This document shows, one piece after another, positions 17,577-26,304 of a stretch of 37,581 bases of DNA. Position numbers and translations under genes: made by a program. The DNA comes from Desulfuromusa sp. Its GTDB lineage: Bacteria > Desulfobacterota > Desulfuromonadia > Desulfuromonadales > Geopsychrobacteraceae. Below the pieces are notes generated by a model. The model was not told the DNA's origin, did no database searches, and saw only the letters and a list, made by a program, of their open reading frames with translations. The stretch is from assembly GCA_016744675.1 (NCBI GenBank), contig JADGDX010000026.1:1-37581 (forward strand). The letters are read 5' to 3'. Numbering within the stretch: the first letter of the stretch is position 1; every line of letters begins with the position of its first letter.

Positions 17577-17630
17577 GTAGGGGCGACCCCCCCGTGGGCG
17601 CCCCGGGCAGGCACAGGGGCCTGCCCCTAC
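17577..17630. repeat. GC-rich interspersed palindromic repeat
   Basis: GTAGGGGC (17577-17584) pairs with GCCCCTAC (17623-17630). Inside, GGGCAGGC/GCCTGCCC forms a further hairpin, next to a CGACCCCCCCGTGGGCG arm. The element sits between fadN and fadA. It resembles dispersed GTAGGGGC...GCCCCTAC repeats found in many environmental genomes. A decayed relative (GGGCACAGGGGCCCG) lies at about 20699-20713 after fadE. Confidence 0.7.
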
Positions 17631-17655
17631 GAATCCAATTTGAAGGAGAAAAACA

Positions 17656-18828
17656 ATGAAAACTGCTTATATCCTTGCTGCTTACCGCACCCCCGGTTGC
17701 CGGGCGAACAAAGGGAAATTTAAAGATATGCGCCCCGACGATCTGGCTGCTGCCGCTCTTGCCGGGCTGATTGAGCGCACCAAAATCGATCCAATGCGGA
17801 TTGATGATATCTTGCTTGGTTGTGCCTTCCCTGAAGGAGAACAGGGGATGAATGTCGCACGAATCGCATCATTGAAGGCAGGAGTTCCTTATCAGGTTCC
17901 GGCGCAGACGATCAATCGTTTCTGTTCCTCAGGGTTGCAGAGTATTGCGCTGGCCGCTGAGCGAATTATGGCAGGTTTTGCCGATTGTATTATTGCGGGA
18001 GGCACCGAATCGATGACCACTGTTCCTATGGGTGGTAATAAATATAGTGCCAATCCTGGCCTTGTTTCCGGTTGGCCAGAAACATTTGCCTCGATGGGGA
18101 TTACGGCAGAACTTGTTGTCGATAAATACCAGATTAGCCGTGATGATCAAGATGCCTTTGCTGTTGATAGCCACAAGAAGGCAGCAGAAGCTATTGGCGC
18201 AGGGCGATTTAGTGACGAAATTATTCCCGTTGAGGTTGAAAAGACTACTATTGTGAAAGGGAAAGTGCAGAAAAGCACTGAAACAGTTTCTGCTGATGAT
18301 GGTGTGCGTGCCGATACAACGATTGAGGGTTTGGCGAAACTCAAACCTGCTTTTAAACAAGGTGGATCGGTGACGGCAGGAACATCATCACAGATGACGG
18401 ACGGCGCCGCCGCCGCTTTAGTTGTTTCGGAAGAGTTTCTCAAAGAGATCGGAGGCGAACCATTGGCACGTTTTGTTGCTTTTGCCGTTAAGGGTGTCCC
18501 CCCGGAAATTATGGGAATCGGACCTGTTGAAGCCATTCCGGCTGCTTTGAAATTGGCTGGTCTGAAACAGAGTGATATTGGCCTAATTGAATTGAATGAG
18601 GCTTTTTCTGCGCAATCTCTGGCGGTGATCAAAGAGTTAGGTCTCAATATCGATATGATCAATGTCAATGGCGGTGCTATTGCCCTTGGACACCCTTTGG
18701 GATGTACAGGAGCCAAGCTGACAGCAACCCTGCTACACGAAATGCAACGACGCGAACTGCGCTACGGTATGGTCTCCATGTGTATTGGCGGAGGAATGGG
18801 TGCGGCTGGGATTTTTGAAAAATTATAA
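17656..18828 (+). CDS. fadA: Acetyl-CoA acyltransferase (thiolase) FadA
   Basis: A 390-residue thiolase that cleaves 3-ketoacyl-CoA to acetyl-CoA and a shortened acyl-CoA. The acyl-accepting Cys90 lies in [16 protein letters not shown], His346 in [15 protein letters not shown] and Cys376 in [12 protein letters not shown]. Length and start match the family, and GAAGGAG precedes the ATG. It is the third gene of the ligase-fadN-fadA-fadE run. The GC-rich palindrome in the 100-base gap before it may modulate read-through or mRNA stability. A degradative role is favoured over acetoacetyl-CoA biosynthesis because of the neighbours. Confidence 0.96.
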   Translation: MKTAYILAAYRTPGCRANKGKFKDMRPDDLAAAALAGLIERTKIDPMRIDDILLGCAFPEGEQGMNVARIASLKAGVPYQVPAQTINRFCSSGLQSIALAAERIMAGFADCIIAGGTESMTTVPMGGNKYSANPGLVSGWPETFASMGITAELVVDKYQISRDDQDAFAVDSHKKAAEAIGAGRFSDEIIPVEVEKTTIVKGKVQKSTETVSADDGVRADTTIEGLAKLKPAFKQGGSVTAGTSSQMTDGAAAALVVSEEFLKEIGGEPLARFVAFAVKGVPPEIMGIGPVEAIPAALKLAGLKQSDIGLIELNEAFSAQSLAVIKELGLNIDMINVNGGAIALGHPLGCTGAKLTATLLHEMQRRELRYGMVSMCIGGGMGAAGIFEKL

Positions 18829-18901
18829 GTTTGTCGGAGTGCTGCTTGCCACGCTCAGATAAATTTGAATTCAATTTATTGATAGTAAAGAGGTGAATAT
18901 T

Positions 18902-20680
18902 ATGGCTGGAAAAATTATGAAGGGTGGCGAATTTTTAATCATTGAAAGCAATTGTCAGGATATTTTTACCCCAGAAGATTTTACGGACGAGCAGCGTGCC
19001 ATTGCTGAGACAACTGAGCAGTTTGTTGAAAATGAAATCATCCCGCACCACGATGAAATCGAGGCGCAAAATTTCGAGCACGTCGTTGAAGGGATGAAGA
19101 AGTGTGGAGAACTAGGTCTGCTGATGATGGATGCTCCAGAAGACGAGGGTGGTCTTGAACTGGATAAAGCAACCAGTATGTTGGTCGGGGAAAAAATTTC
19201 GTCAAGCGGTTCTTTCTCCGTGGCATTTGCTGCCCATACCGGGATAGGGACCCTTCCTCTGATTTATTATGGAACGTCAGAGCAAAAGGAGAAATATCTG
19301 GAAAAGATCATTTCTGGAAAATGGTGTTCAGCCTATTGTTTGACCGAGCCCGGTTCAGGAAGTGATGCGTTGGGAGCGCAAGCGTCTGCCATTTTATCTG
19401 ACGACGGAACGCACTATATCCTCAACGGGACAAAGCAATATATTACCAATGGTGGCTTTGCTGAGCTATTCACCGTCTTTGCTAAAATTGATAAGCAGCA
19501 CTTTACCGCTTTTCTTGTTGAGAAGAGTTTTGAAGGGTTGGTTGTTGGCAATGAAGAGAAAAAGATGGGGATTAAGGGAAGTTCAACCACTCAGATTATT
19601 CTCGATAACTGTAAAGTCCCAGTAGCAAATGTTCTAGGCGAAGTTGGCAAGGGACACAAAATAGCATTTAACTCTTTGAATATCGGTCGCTTCAAGCTTG
19701 GTGCTGGAGTCACTGGAGCCGCTAAAATGGCTCTGGCCGAGGGGATTCGCTATGCTAACGAACGTAAGCAGTTTAACCGTCCCATCTCTTCTTTTGGGGC
19801 GATTCAGGAAAAAATTGCCGACTTAACCGCATCGATCTATGCTTCAGAATCGTTGGTTTACCGGTTGGCGGGTTTGCTTGACGATAAGATTGCAACGATT
19901 GATAAGGGGGTTGATGATTATTACGATCAGTACCTGAAAGCAATCGAAGAGTACGCTCCCGAATGTGGTATTTCCAAAGTTTTTTGCAGTGATGTTCTGG
20001 CTAAGACAGTTGATGAAGTGGTTCAGATTCATGGGGGATACGGGTTTTGTAGCGAGTATCCTGCCGAACGTTACTATCGAGACGAGCGGATTAATCGGAT
20101 TTTTGAGGGGACCAATGAAATAAATCGTCTCCTGACTTCGGGGATGATCTTGAAGCGGGCAATGAAGGGCGAGTTGCCGCTACAGGCAGAATCAATGAAA
20201 GCATTCGAGTCGTTGATGACACCATCCTTTGATGATGTGGATGAGGACATTCCGTTTATTGCTGAAAAAACCACGATCGAGAATTTAAAGACGCTGTTTT
20301 TAATCCTTTCGGGTGCCGGTGTACAAAAATATATGGATAAACTAGCTGATGAGCAGGAAATCCTTATGGCGGCATCAGATATTGTCATTCAGATTTTTGC
20401 GATCGAAAGTGCGGTTCTACGCGCGGAGAAGATCATTGATTCATTGAGTCCTGCCAAGCAGGAGCAGTTGCGAGCTGCAGTTAAGGTTGCTACTTTTAAT
20501 GCAACCGAGATTGCTGCCAGTGCAGCTAAAAAAGGGGCTTATATGGTCGAAGAAGGGGATACGTTAATAATGATCCTTTCGGGAGTCCGCCGTTTTACGA
20601 AGTATGATGCAAGTGGTTTGTTGGCCGCAAAGCGCACTTTGGCTGTTGCGGCGAATGAAGCAGAAAAATATATTTTTTAA
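18902..20680 (+). CDS. fadE: Acyl-CoA dehydrogenase FadE (with C-terminal extension)
   Basis: A 592-residue FAD enzyme catalysing the first oxidation of acyl-CoA and passing electrons to ETF. The ATG at 18902 is used because AGAGGTG lies six bases before it; a GTG three codons earlier is the alternative. Residues about 25-430 are the dehydrogenase fold, with AYCLTEPGSGSDALGAQ, ITNGGFAELFTVFAKI, QIHGGYGFCSEYPAERYYRD and IFEGTNEI, whose Glu is the predicted base. The C-terminal helical extension of about 150 residues is typical of the very-long-chain and Bacillus FadE group. ETF partners etfBA are encoded at 36605 onward. A terminator follows. Confidence 0.94.
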   Translation: MAGKIMKGGEFLIIESNCQDIFTPEDFTDEQRAIAETTEQFVENEIIPHHDEIEAQNFEHVVEGMKKCGELGLLMMDAPEDEGGLELDKATSMLVGEKISSSGSFSVAFAAHTGIGTLPLIYYGTSEQKEKYLEKIISGKWCSAYCLTEPGSGSDALGAQASAILSDDGTHYILNGTKQYITNGGFAELFTVFAKIDKQHFTAFLVEKSFEGLVVGNEEKKMGIKGSSTTQIILDNCKVPVANVLGEVGKGHKIAFNSLNIGRFKLGAGVTGAAKMALAEGIRYANERKQFNRPISSFGAIQEKIADLTASIYASESLVYRLAGLLDDKIATIDKGVDDYYDQYLKAIEEYAPECGISKVFCSDVLAKTVDEVVQIHGGYGFCSEYPAERYYRDERINRIFEGTNEINRLLTSGMILKRAMKGELPLQAESMKAFESLMTPSFDDVDEDIPFIAEKTTIENLKTLFLILSGAGVQKYMDKLADEQEILMAASDIVIQIFAIESAVLRAEKIIDSLSPAKQEQLRAAVKVATFNATEIAASAAKKGAYMVEEGDTLIMILSGVRRFTKYDASGLLAAKRTLAVAANEAEKYIF

Positions 20681-20742
20681 TTGAAGAAATTATCGGCCGG
20701 GCACAGGGGCCCGTCCTTGCAGTTGCTTTGTTTGTTGTGTCG

Positions 20743-20772
20743 AGGAGCCCCCCCCATGGGCTCCTTTTTTTT
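20743..20772 (+). terminator. Intrinsic terminator after fadE
   Basis: AGGAGCCC (20743-20750) pairs with GGGCTCCT (20758-20765), and T continues to 20772. It ends the fadNAE part; the MBL gene begins 16 bases later. Confidence 0.88.
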
Positions 20773-20788
20773 GAGATAAGAAGAACAG

Positions 20789-21730
20789 ATGATCCCCATT
20801 CAACACACCATAAATACTGAATACGTTGTTGGCCCAGTCCATTGTTACAGTGCTGAAATTAATGGTGATCTTGTCCTTTTTGATACGGGACCACCAACCG
20901 CTCACGCGAAACAATACCTACAAAATAATCTTGACTTAGATCGATTGAAGTATGTCATCGTGACCCATTGTCACATTGATCATTATGGACTGGCACGCTG
21001 GCTGGGTGAGGAAACTTCAGCGACGGTTTATCTCCCCTTTCGTGATCATCTGAAAATTGTTCGCCACACAGAACGATTAGAGCTGATGTCCGATTTACTA
21101 CTGCAGATCGGTTTTAACCCCGAATTTTTAGAACGTTTCAGGGTCAGTATGGATGATGGTACGGTTTTTCCTCCTCTGCCTGAAAAATTTAAAATCATTG
21201 AAGAAGATCTCCCCCCTCATCTGGGTTTGACTTCATTGTCTTGCCCCGGTCATTCACAAAGTGACATGGTGTTTAGTCAAGACGATTGGGCTATTACCGG
21301 AGATGTTCTGTTGCAAGGCATTTTCCAGACCCCTCTGTTGGATGTTGATCTCCTCACCGGAGAGCGTTTCCTTAACTACCGTGCTTACTGTCAAAGTCTG
21401 GTCAAACTCGTCACGTTGCACGATAAAAAGATATTGCCGGGGCATCGACAAGGGGTAGAGAGCCTTGATCGTTGTCTCCTTTTTTATGTCAATAAACTTC
21501 TGGTACGAGCAGGGCGAATCAGAAATCTTCCTCCAAACATGACGGCTGCTGAAATTGTCACAAAACTCTTTAAGGACGATACGAAGCATCCTTTCGTCAG
21601 CTATTTGAAAGCTTCAGAAATTGTTTTTCTTCGTGATTTCCTTGCCCAGCCAGAACGTCTTAAAAGTGTCTTAGTCGAAGTCGGTCTCTTTTCTCAGGTT
21701 GAAGACGCTTATCTTGGCGCCGTTTCTTGA
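20789..21730 (+). CDS. MBL-fold metallo-hydrolase
   Basis: A 313-residue metallo-beta-lactamase-fold protein. The metal site is THCHIDH (His60, His62, Asp64, His65), with further ligands likely at CPGHSQSD, the Asp of ITGDVL and the His of LPGHRQG. Such proteins are often thioesterases or other ester hydrolases (the fold includes glyoxalase II). Placed between fadE and an enoyl-CoA isomerase-like gene, an acyl-CoA or acyl-thioester hydrolase is plausible, but the substrate is not shown by sequence. AGAAGAACAG lies before the ATG. No signal peptide is seen, so it is cytoplasmic. It follows a terminator, so it may have its own promoter or rely on read-through. Confidence 0.88.
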   Translation: MIPIQHTINTEYVVGPVHCYSAEINGDLVLFDTGPPTAHAKQYLQNNLDLDRLKYVIVTHCHIDHYGLARWLGEETSATVYLPFRDHLKIVRHTERLELMSDLLLQIGFNPEFLERFRVSMDDGTVFPPLPEKFKIIEEDLPPHLGLTSLSCPGHSQSDMVFSQDDWAITGDVLLQGIFQTPLLDVDLLTGERFLNYRAYCQSLVKLVTLHDKKILPGHRQGVESLDRCLLFYVNKLLVRAGRIRNLPPNMTAAEIVTKLFKDDTKHPFVSYLKASEIVFLRDFLAQPERLKSVLVEVGLFSQVEDAYLGAVS

Positions 21731-21776
21731 TGAATTGAAGCAGAATGAATTTTTTACTGAAGAATGGATTTAAGTA

Positions 21777-22547
21777 ATGGATGATAAAAGAGACTTTGTG
21801 GTGGTGTCAGAGGAAGATGGTATTTTAAAAATCTCCATTTCTCGCCCCGAAAAACGCAATGCTCTGACAATGGCCATGTATAGTGAGATGACCAGAGCGA
21901 TTGAATCTGCTGAGGCTGAGATGCGAGTTCGTGCCATTTTGATTCATGGAACGGATACATGTTTTACCAGCGGTAACGATCTCCACGACTTTTCTCTGAA
22001 TCCACCAGAGGGTGAAAATAGTCCCGTATTCTGTTTTCTACGAGCCATCTGTCAAGCAACAAAGCCGCTTGTTGCCATGGTCAGTGGTGCTGCGGTTGGG
22101 ATTGGGACAACAATGCTGCTCCATTGTGACCTTGTTTATGCTGATGAGAGTGCCAAATTTCAACTTCCTTTTGCTAATCTTGGGCTCTGCCCGGAGGCAG
22201 CGTCAAGTTACTTGTTGCCAAAGTTAGTGGGCTCTTTACAGGCTTCGGAAATGTTGTTGCTTGGAGAAGCGATAGGGGCTGAAAAGGCGGCAGACATCGG
22301 TTTGATCAACCAAGTGCTTAACTCTCACGATATGCCGAGGCAGGTTTGGGATAAATGTGTCCAGTTGGCAGCACAGCCTCCTGAATCGATACGTCTGACG
22401 AAAGCGTTGCTCAAAGAGAACCAGTCCCGTATGGTTGCAGAAGTGATGAGTAAAGAGGGAGAATTGTTTTTGAGCCAATTAGCAAAGCCAGAAGCACAAG
22501 AGGCAATCAACGCCTTTCTTGAGGGACGTAAGCCGGTTTTTTTGTGA
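21777..22547 (+). CDS. Enoyl-CoA hydratase/isomerase family, delta3-delta2-enoyl-CoA isomerase-like
   Basis: A 256-residue crotonase-fold protein. The oxyanion region ISRPEKRNALTMAMY and VSGAAVGIGTTMLLHCD is intact, but the first hydratase Glu is replaced by Thr112. A Glu is present instead at 140 in FANLGLCPEAASSYLLP, the arrangement of eukaryotic ECI/Eci1 isomerases. This favours double-bond isomerisation, needed for unsaturated fatty acids, over hydration. FadN already supplies hydratase activity, which fits a complementary role. Hydratase or other crotonase activity cannot be excluded from sequence. It lies 46 bases after the MBL gene on the same strand and 29 bases before an iron-sulfur protein. 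Confidence 0.88.
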   Translation: MDDKRDFVVVSEEDGILKISISRPEKRNALTMAMYSEMTRAIESAEAEMRVRAILIHGTDTCFTSGNDLHDFSLNPPEGENSPVFCFLRAICQATKPLVAMVSGAAVGIGTTMLLHCDLVYADESAKFQLPFANLGLCPEAASSYLLPKLVGSLQASEMLLLGEAIGAEKAADIGLINQVLNSHDMPRQVWDKCVQLAAQPPESIRLTKALLKENQSRMVAEVMSKEGELFLSQLAKPEAQEAINAFLEGRKPVFL

Positions 22548-22576
22548 AATTTTTTTGATTATCTTAAGGAGTCGCA

Positions 22577-23764
22577 ATGGGGCACCATGTTGGCAGTAAA
22601 AGTAGTATCGTTCCACTGATTGATCGTTTGAATAAATACCCGGTTGGGCTGCCTGACAACGAAAAGTTGCGTGAAATACTCTCTTTGTTATTTGCTGAGA
22701 ATGAAGCATTTATTGCCTCCCGTTTTCCCCTCGAAGAGGCAACGCTAGAAGAGTTGACAAGGGCAACAGATATTTCTGGGGAGGATCTTCTCCCACAGTT
22801 GGATCGAATGTGTGACAAAGGTTTGGTCATGGATCTTCCCTATGAGGGGGAGACTTATTATCTGTTGTTGCCTGGGTTGATCGGGTTTTTTGAGTTAACT
22901 TTTATGAAAAACCGCACTGATCTGCCTAAGGAAAAGATCTCTCGACTCATGCAGGAATATTTGTATGAAAATCCTCGGAAAGGGATGGCGAAAGAATTTT
23001 TTGACAGTAACATACCCCTGACCCGCGCTTTGGTGTATGACGATAAAATTCCGACCAGTTCTACGGTAACCAGTTATGAAAATGCACGTGAGATTATAAA
23101 AGGGGCCGGGTTCGGTGCTGTTGGTCTTTGTTATTGCCGTCATAAAAAACATCACCTAGGCGAGGAGTGTATTAAGGGGGCTCCCATGGAGGATATCTGT
23201 ATTTCTCTTGGCACTGGGGCAAAGTTTCTGGTTCGACGGGGTTTTGCGAAAGAGCAGACCACTGATCAATTGCTAGATATTTTGGATCGGGCGCGTCAGT
23301 TGAACTTGACTCATATCACCGATAATATTCGCCAGAAACCATCTTTTATTTGTAATTGTTGCTCTTGTTGCTGCGAACTGCTTATTGGGGTCCAATCGGG
23401 TTACTCTGATGGTGTTGCAAAAGCTCCTTTTCTGCTTAAAATTGATGAAACTCTTTGCAATGGTTGCGGCCTATGTCTTGATGCTTGTAACGTTGCGGCT
23501 CTGGAAATTGGCGAACAAAAAAGTTCTGTTCAGTTGCGCCAGGATGTCTGTCTTGGCTGTGGAGCCTGTATTAATGTCTGCCATCAGGGAGCTTTGTCGA
23601 TGGTTGATCGTGGTAAAAAATATATCCCTCCGGCAAACCGTAGGGACATGATGAAGAAGCGTCTTTTTGAGCGTGGTAGGGCGACCCCTTTTATTGTGAG
23701 TGGGGTGAAGAAAAAAATTAGAAAACTGGTTAAAGTACAAACGAAGAAAACTCAAATTCCTTAA
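22577..23764 (+). CDS. Multi-cluster 4Fe-4S protein with N-terminal winged-helix-like region
   Basis: A 395-residue cytoplasmic protein. Residues about 25-110 resemble a winged-helix or MarR-like fold (LEELTRATDISGEDLLPQLD, then a turn). A cysteine-rich middle follows with GLCYCRHKKHH, EEC and a dense CNCCSCCCE at about 255-264. Near the C-terminus are two ferredoxin motifs, CNGCGLCLDAC (about 296-306) and CLGCGACINVC (about 325-335). A basic tail ends it. AAGGAG precedes the ATG. It sits at the end of the beta-oxidation run with a ferredoxin-like gene seven bases downstream. A redox or electron-transfer role next to acyl-CoA enzymes is likely, but the partner is unknown. Similar proteins are common in anaerobic deltaproteobacteria. 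Confidence 0.85.
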   Translation: MGHHVGSKSSIVPLIDRLNKYPVGLPDNEKLREILSLLFAENEAFIASRFPLEEATLEELTRATDISGEDLLPQLDRMCDKGLVMDLPYEGETYYLLLPGLIGFFELTFMKNRTDLPKEKISRLMQEYLYENPRKGMAKEFFDSNIPLTRALVYDDKIPTSSTVTSYENAREIIKGAGFGAVGLCYCRHKKHHLGEECIKGAPMEDICISLGTGAKFLVRRGFAKEQTTDQLLDILDRARQLNLTHITDNIRQKPSFICNCCSCCCELLIGVQSGYSDGVAKAPFLLKIDETLCNGCGLCLDACNVAALEIGEQKSSVQLRQDVCLGCGACINVCHQGALSMVDRGKKYIPPANRRDMMKKRLFERGRATPFIVSGVKKKIRKLVKVQTKKTQIP

Positions 23765-23770
23765 ATTAAA

Positions 23771-23980
23771 ATGGGACTGATGGCCATTACTGTTTTAGAT
23801 AGTTGTACCGGTTGCGGTTCATGTTTTTCTGCTTGTCGTTATTCTGCCTTGAGCTTAGAAACAGAATTGCCTAGAGGGTTCGGCAGGAAGAGAGCCGTTG
23901 TCGACATGGATTTATGTCGTAACTGTAAGGGTTGCATATCCGCTTGCCCACATTTGAAAATTGTTTTTTCAAATGATTAA
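23771..23980 (+). CDS. Small 2x[4Fe-4S] ferredoxin-like protein
   Basis: A 69-residue protein with two clusters' worth of ligands: CTGCGSCFSAC and CRNCKGCISACP. The spacer between them (about 27 residues with PRGFGRKRAVVDMD) is typical of polyferredoxin subunits. The first ATG (23771) has no clear ribosome site; the ATG at 23780 follows GGGAC and is an alternative. It lies six bases after the preceding iron-sulfur gene and is probably coupled to it. It may be the electron carrier of that protein. A strong bidirectional terminator follows. Confidence 0.85.
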   Translation: MGLMAITVLDSCTGCGSCFSACRYSALSLETELPRGFGRKRAVVDMDLCRNCKGCISACPHLKIVFSND

Positions 23981-24003
23981 TCATTTTCTTTCATTGAAAT
24001 ACA

Positions 24004-24037
24004 AAAAGCCCCCGTTGTAAGACGGGGGCTTTTGTTT
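24004..24037. terminator. Bidirectional intrinsic terminator
   Basis: AAAAGCCCCCGT pairs with ACGGGGGCTTTT (24004-24015/24022-24033), with T-rich flanks on one side and A-rich on the other. It separates the converging ferredoxin and octaheme cytochrome genes. Confidence 0.92.
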
Positions 24038-24056
24038 TCTCAGATCAGATTGATCT

Positions 24057-25415
24057 TTATAGAGGACCGGAGCTCATAACGGTACTCAAATCTTCAATCT
24101 TGTTGTTCTTGATTCTCCAGTTATAGATATCTTGCATATCTTTAACAACTTGGAAAACCTGGAAGAACCCATGCCAGTGAGCGTAGTCAGGTCCGTTCAT
24201 GGCAGCGCCATGACGGGCACGACGACCGGTATGGTGCCAGAGATAGTACATCAATTCCTGATATCCATCTTTCCATGGATCTTTCTTCAACAGACCCTTG
24301 GCAGCTAGATCTTTCTTCATTTTGACTGCTTCGTCCCAGTAGGTATTGTACAAAGCAACCGCATCATCCAACAGATCTCTGGTATTATTGGTATGACTTT
24401 CACCATGACAATTGATACAAACTTTCCGCATCAATTTATCACCTTTTACACCATCGCCACGGACACCGGTGCGAATTTCACTACGTTTGTGCACTAGGTC
24501 CCACTTAAGACGCTCGTTAACATTGTGGGTGGTTTCGAGCTCACCGATACCGGACATGTGACATACGGCACAGGTCGGTGCGCGATAATCGCCAGGTTGC
24601 CAGGTACCAGAAGCAGCTTCCCACTCCCAATCTTCTCCGTCGGTTGCAAAAATTTGACCGTGCTTGGACTCTAGATAAATTTCGATATGTGGATGGTCTG
24701 GACCTAAGTGACAGCTGGCACATGCTTCAGGCTTACGTGCTTCAGCAACCGAGAACTTATGCCGGGTATGGCATACGGTACAGGTTCCAACTGTTCCATC
24801 AGGGTACAAGGTGCCAACACCGGCCGGCCAAGTGCTGTTGATTGGTTTATTGTCAGGGCCAAGTTCGACAACTGAACCGTGACAGACGATACAGCCAGAA
24901 TTCCGTGACGCTTCGTTAACATTGGATCCTGGTTCAACACCCAACCACTCAGCACCCTCATGATGTAATTGTAGCTTAATCAGAGCACCACCTGCCTTTT
25001 TCTCGTCATACACAGCATCACGAGACAGATTGGCATGACCACTCTTCATGAACTCATCAACTTCAGATGGGTGGCAGCGGGCACAAGTTGCCGCGGAAAC
25101 CATTGGAGATATGAATATTTGACTCCCTTTTAAACCGGAGCACTGACTTGCCATCGGGGAGTTTGACTCCACAACGTGACAGTCATAGCAAGAAACACCA
25201 GCAGCAGCCATACTCCCTAGTTTCCAGTCTTCCATGATACCCGGAGTTTTATCGGCATGACATTCGATACATTTTGCCGCTTCTTCGGTGTAGCCACGCT
25301 TGATTTCAATCTTGCGTGGTGCCAAGTTCGGAGTGTTGGCAGCGAAAGCCATCCCGCTCCATACCAGCAGACAGGCAATGCTGATCAATCCAATTTTTCC
25401 ATACATTTGTTTCAC
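24057..25415 (-). CDS. Octaheme c-type cytochrome, hydroxylamine oxidoreductase-like (HaoA-like)
   Basis: A 452-residue periplasmic cytochrome with signal peptide 1-25 (GMAFA). Eight CxxCH sites are present: CIECH 49, CYDCH 76, CARCH 111, CIVCH 175, CTVCH 212, CASCH 232, CAVCH 282 and CINCH 333. Order and spacing fit the HAO family, with the fourth heme (175) at the P460 position. GPDHPH (238-243) may supply the active-site Asp-His pair and PDYAHWHG (409-416) a candidate Tyr. Without ammonia oxidation genes a reductive role (hydroxylamine, nitrite or NO to ammonium), as proposed for epsilonproteobacterial HaoA, is more likely. The start is GTG with AAGGAGG upstream. The partner quinol dehydrogenase lies 22 bases ahead. 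Confidence 0.88.
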   Translation of the reverse strand: MKQMYGKIGLISIACLLVWSGMAFAANTPNLAPRKIEIKRGYTEEAAKCIECHADKTPGIMEDWKLGSMAAAGVSCYDCHVVESNSPMASQCSGLKGSQIFISPMVSAATCARCHPSEVDEFMKSGHANLSRDAVYDEKKAGGALIKLQLHHEGAEWLGVEPGSNVNEASRNSGCIVCHGSVVELGPDNKPINSTWPAGVGTLYPDGTVGTCTVCHTRHKFSVAEARKPEACASCHLGPDHPHIEIYLESKHGQIFATDGEDWEWEAASGTWQPGDYRAPTCAVCHMSGIGELETTHNVNERLKWDLVHKRSEIRTGVRGDGVKGDKLMRKVCINCHGESHTNNTRDLLDDAVALYNTYWDEAVKMKKDLAAKGLLKKDPWKDGYQELMYYLWHHTGRRARHGAAMNGPDYAHWHGFFQVFQVVKDMQDIYNWRIKNNKIEDLSTVMSSGPL

Positions 25416-25437
25416 TTTAAGCCTCCTTTTTGTTTAG

Positions 25438-26010
25438 TTATTCTTCTGATGCGTAAAAATCTTCGACTGTCTGCAGCATATCTTTGTGGCCAACATGCAT
25501 ATGACATTCAGCACACATTTTGTTTGCCTCACCTCTTAAATACGATCGGTGAGCTATCAAGCCGCCGCTTGATATTCCCGGTGGGGTCAAATTGTGATGA
25601 CAACGGTGACAGGCGCTGTCAAAAGTGAATTTGAGACGATTTGCTTCAGCGTTTGCAGCCCAATCGAAGCTTTTTCCATCGATTGTAATATTGTGGTAAA
25701 TGTCACTCAATCCTGTCCTTGCCTTGGTGACAAGGTAATTCACAAAACCGTCATGTGGTAGATGGCAATCTACGCATTGTGCAGTAAAACCCTGTGGGTT
25801 TTTACCACCGTGGACAGAAGCTTTCCACGAGGTTCTAAATGGCTCCATGACATGACAACTGACACAGAATTCATCTGTGTTGGTTGATTCCACCATAAAG
25901 CCGGAAGCCAGAACCAGAACCATCGCACCCACAACGCCAAACATCGCTCCAAAAACCCACATCTTTTTAGCTGTGGACATCTTTGGCTTTGGGGTTCCTT
26001 TACTCGACAT
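25438..26010 (-). CDS. Tetraheme NapC/NirT/NrfH-type quinol dehydrogenase (HaoC-like)
   Basis: A 190-residue cytochrome anchored by one N-terminal helix (about 17-38). Four heme motifs follow: CVSCH (about 49), CVDCH (about 79), CHRCH (about 134) and CAECH (about 165). Extra histidines, for example HGGKNPQG and HVGHKD, are available as distal ligands. Family members take electrons from the menaquinol pool and pass them to periplasmic reductases. Its position as the first gene before the octaheme cytochrome is the haoCA layout, giving a quinol-to-HAO chain. A near-perfect AAGGAGGTGA precedes the ATG. A sigma-54 promoter lies about 130 bases upstream. Confidence 0.92.
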   Translation of the reverse strand: MSSKGTPKPKMSTAKKMWVFGAMFGVVGAMVLVLASGFMVESTNTDEFCVSCHVMEPFRTSWKASVHGGKNPQGFTAQCVDCHLPHDGFVNYLVTKARTGLSDIYHNITIDGKSFDWAANAEANRLKFTFDSACHRCHHNLTPPGISSGGLIAHRSYLRGEANKMCAECHMHVGHKDMLQTVEDFYASEE

Positions 26011-26140
26011 TCAATCACCTCCTTATTTGAGTGGCAGTCAATTGTACTTTTCGAGAAAAAAATCTTATAAAAAGAGTACTGTTATAAGTAATAGCAGGGC
26101 TTAGCTGAATAACAACAAGTTATTGAATATTGATTTCTTT

Positions 26141-26155
26141 GCAATGGATGTGCCA
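26141..26155 (-). promoter_or_regulatory. Sigma-54 (-24/-12) promoter for the cytochrome operon
   Basis: On the minus strand the sequence reads TGGCAC-ATCCA-TTGC followed by A, a full match to the RpoN consensus with GG and GC 12 bases apart. Transcription would start near 26129, leaving a leader of about 120 bases. The NtrC-type regulator encoded at 27876 is the obvious activator. Confidence 0.85.
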
Positions 26156-26206
26156 CGGGAAAGTGTATAAAAATTAATAACATAGATTAATCTGAATGTT
26201 GTTTTT

Positions 26207-26256
26207 GTTACCGGAGGGTAGCCTTCATTCTTGTCTGTGTGTTACCGTTTGGTAGC
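26207..26256. promoter_or_regulatory. Tandem enhancer sites, GTTACC-N4-GGTAGC twice
   Basis: GTTACC-GGAG-GGTAGC (26207-26222) and GTTACC-GTTT-GGTAGC (26241-26256) are near-palindromes 34 bases apart, about three helical turns. They lie about 75-125 bases upstream of the predicted sigma-54 start, the normal distance for an NtrC-family activator. Confidence 0.75.
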
Positions 26257-26304
26257 AAACTCATCAAGTCCAGAGTATTCCATGGAAAAACAGGACCTTT
26301 CTCT

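Noticed and set aside
26011..26304. c-di-GMP (GEMM) riboswitch upstream of the cytochrome operon
   Set aside because: These riboswitches are common before cytochrome genes in this group, but the conserved ACGCAAAGCC-type core is not present in the leader.
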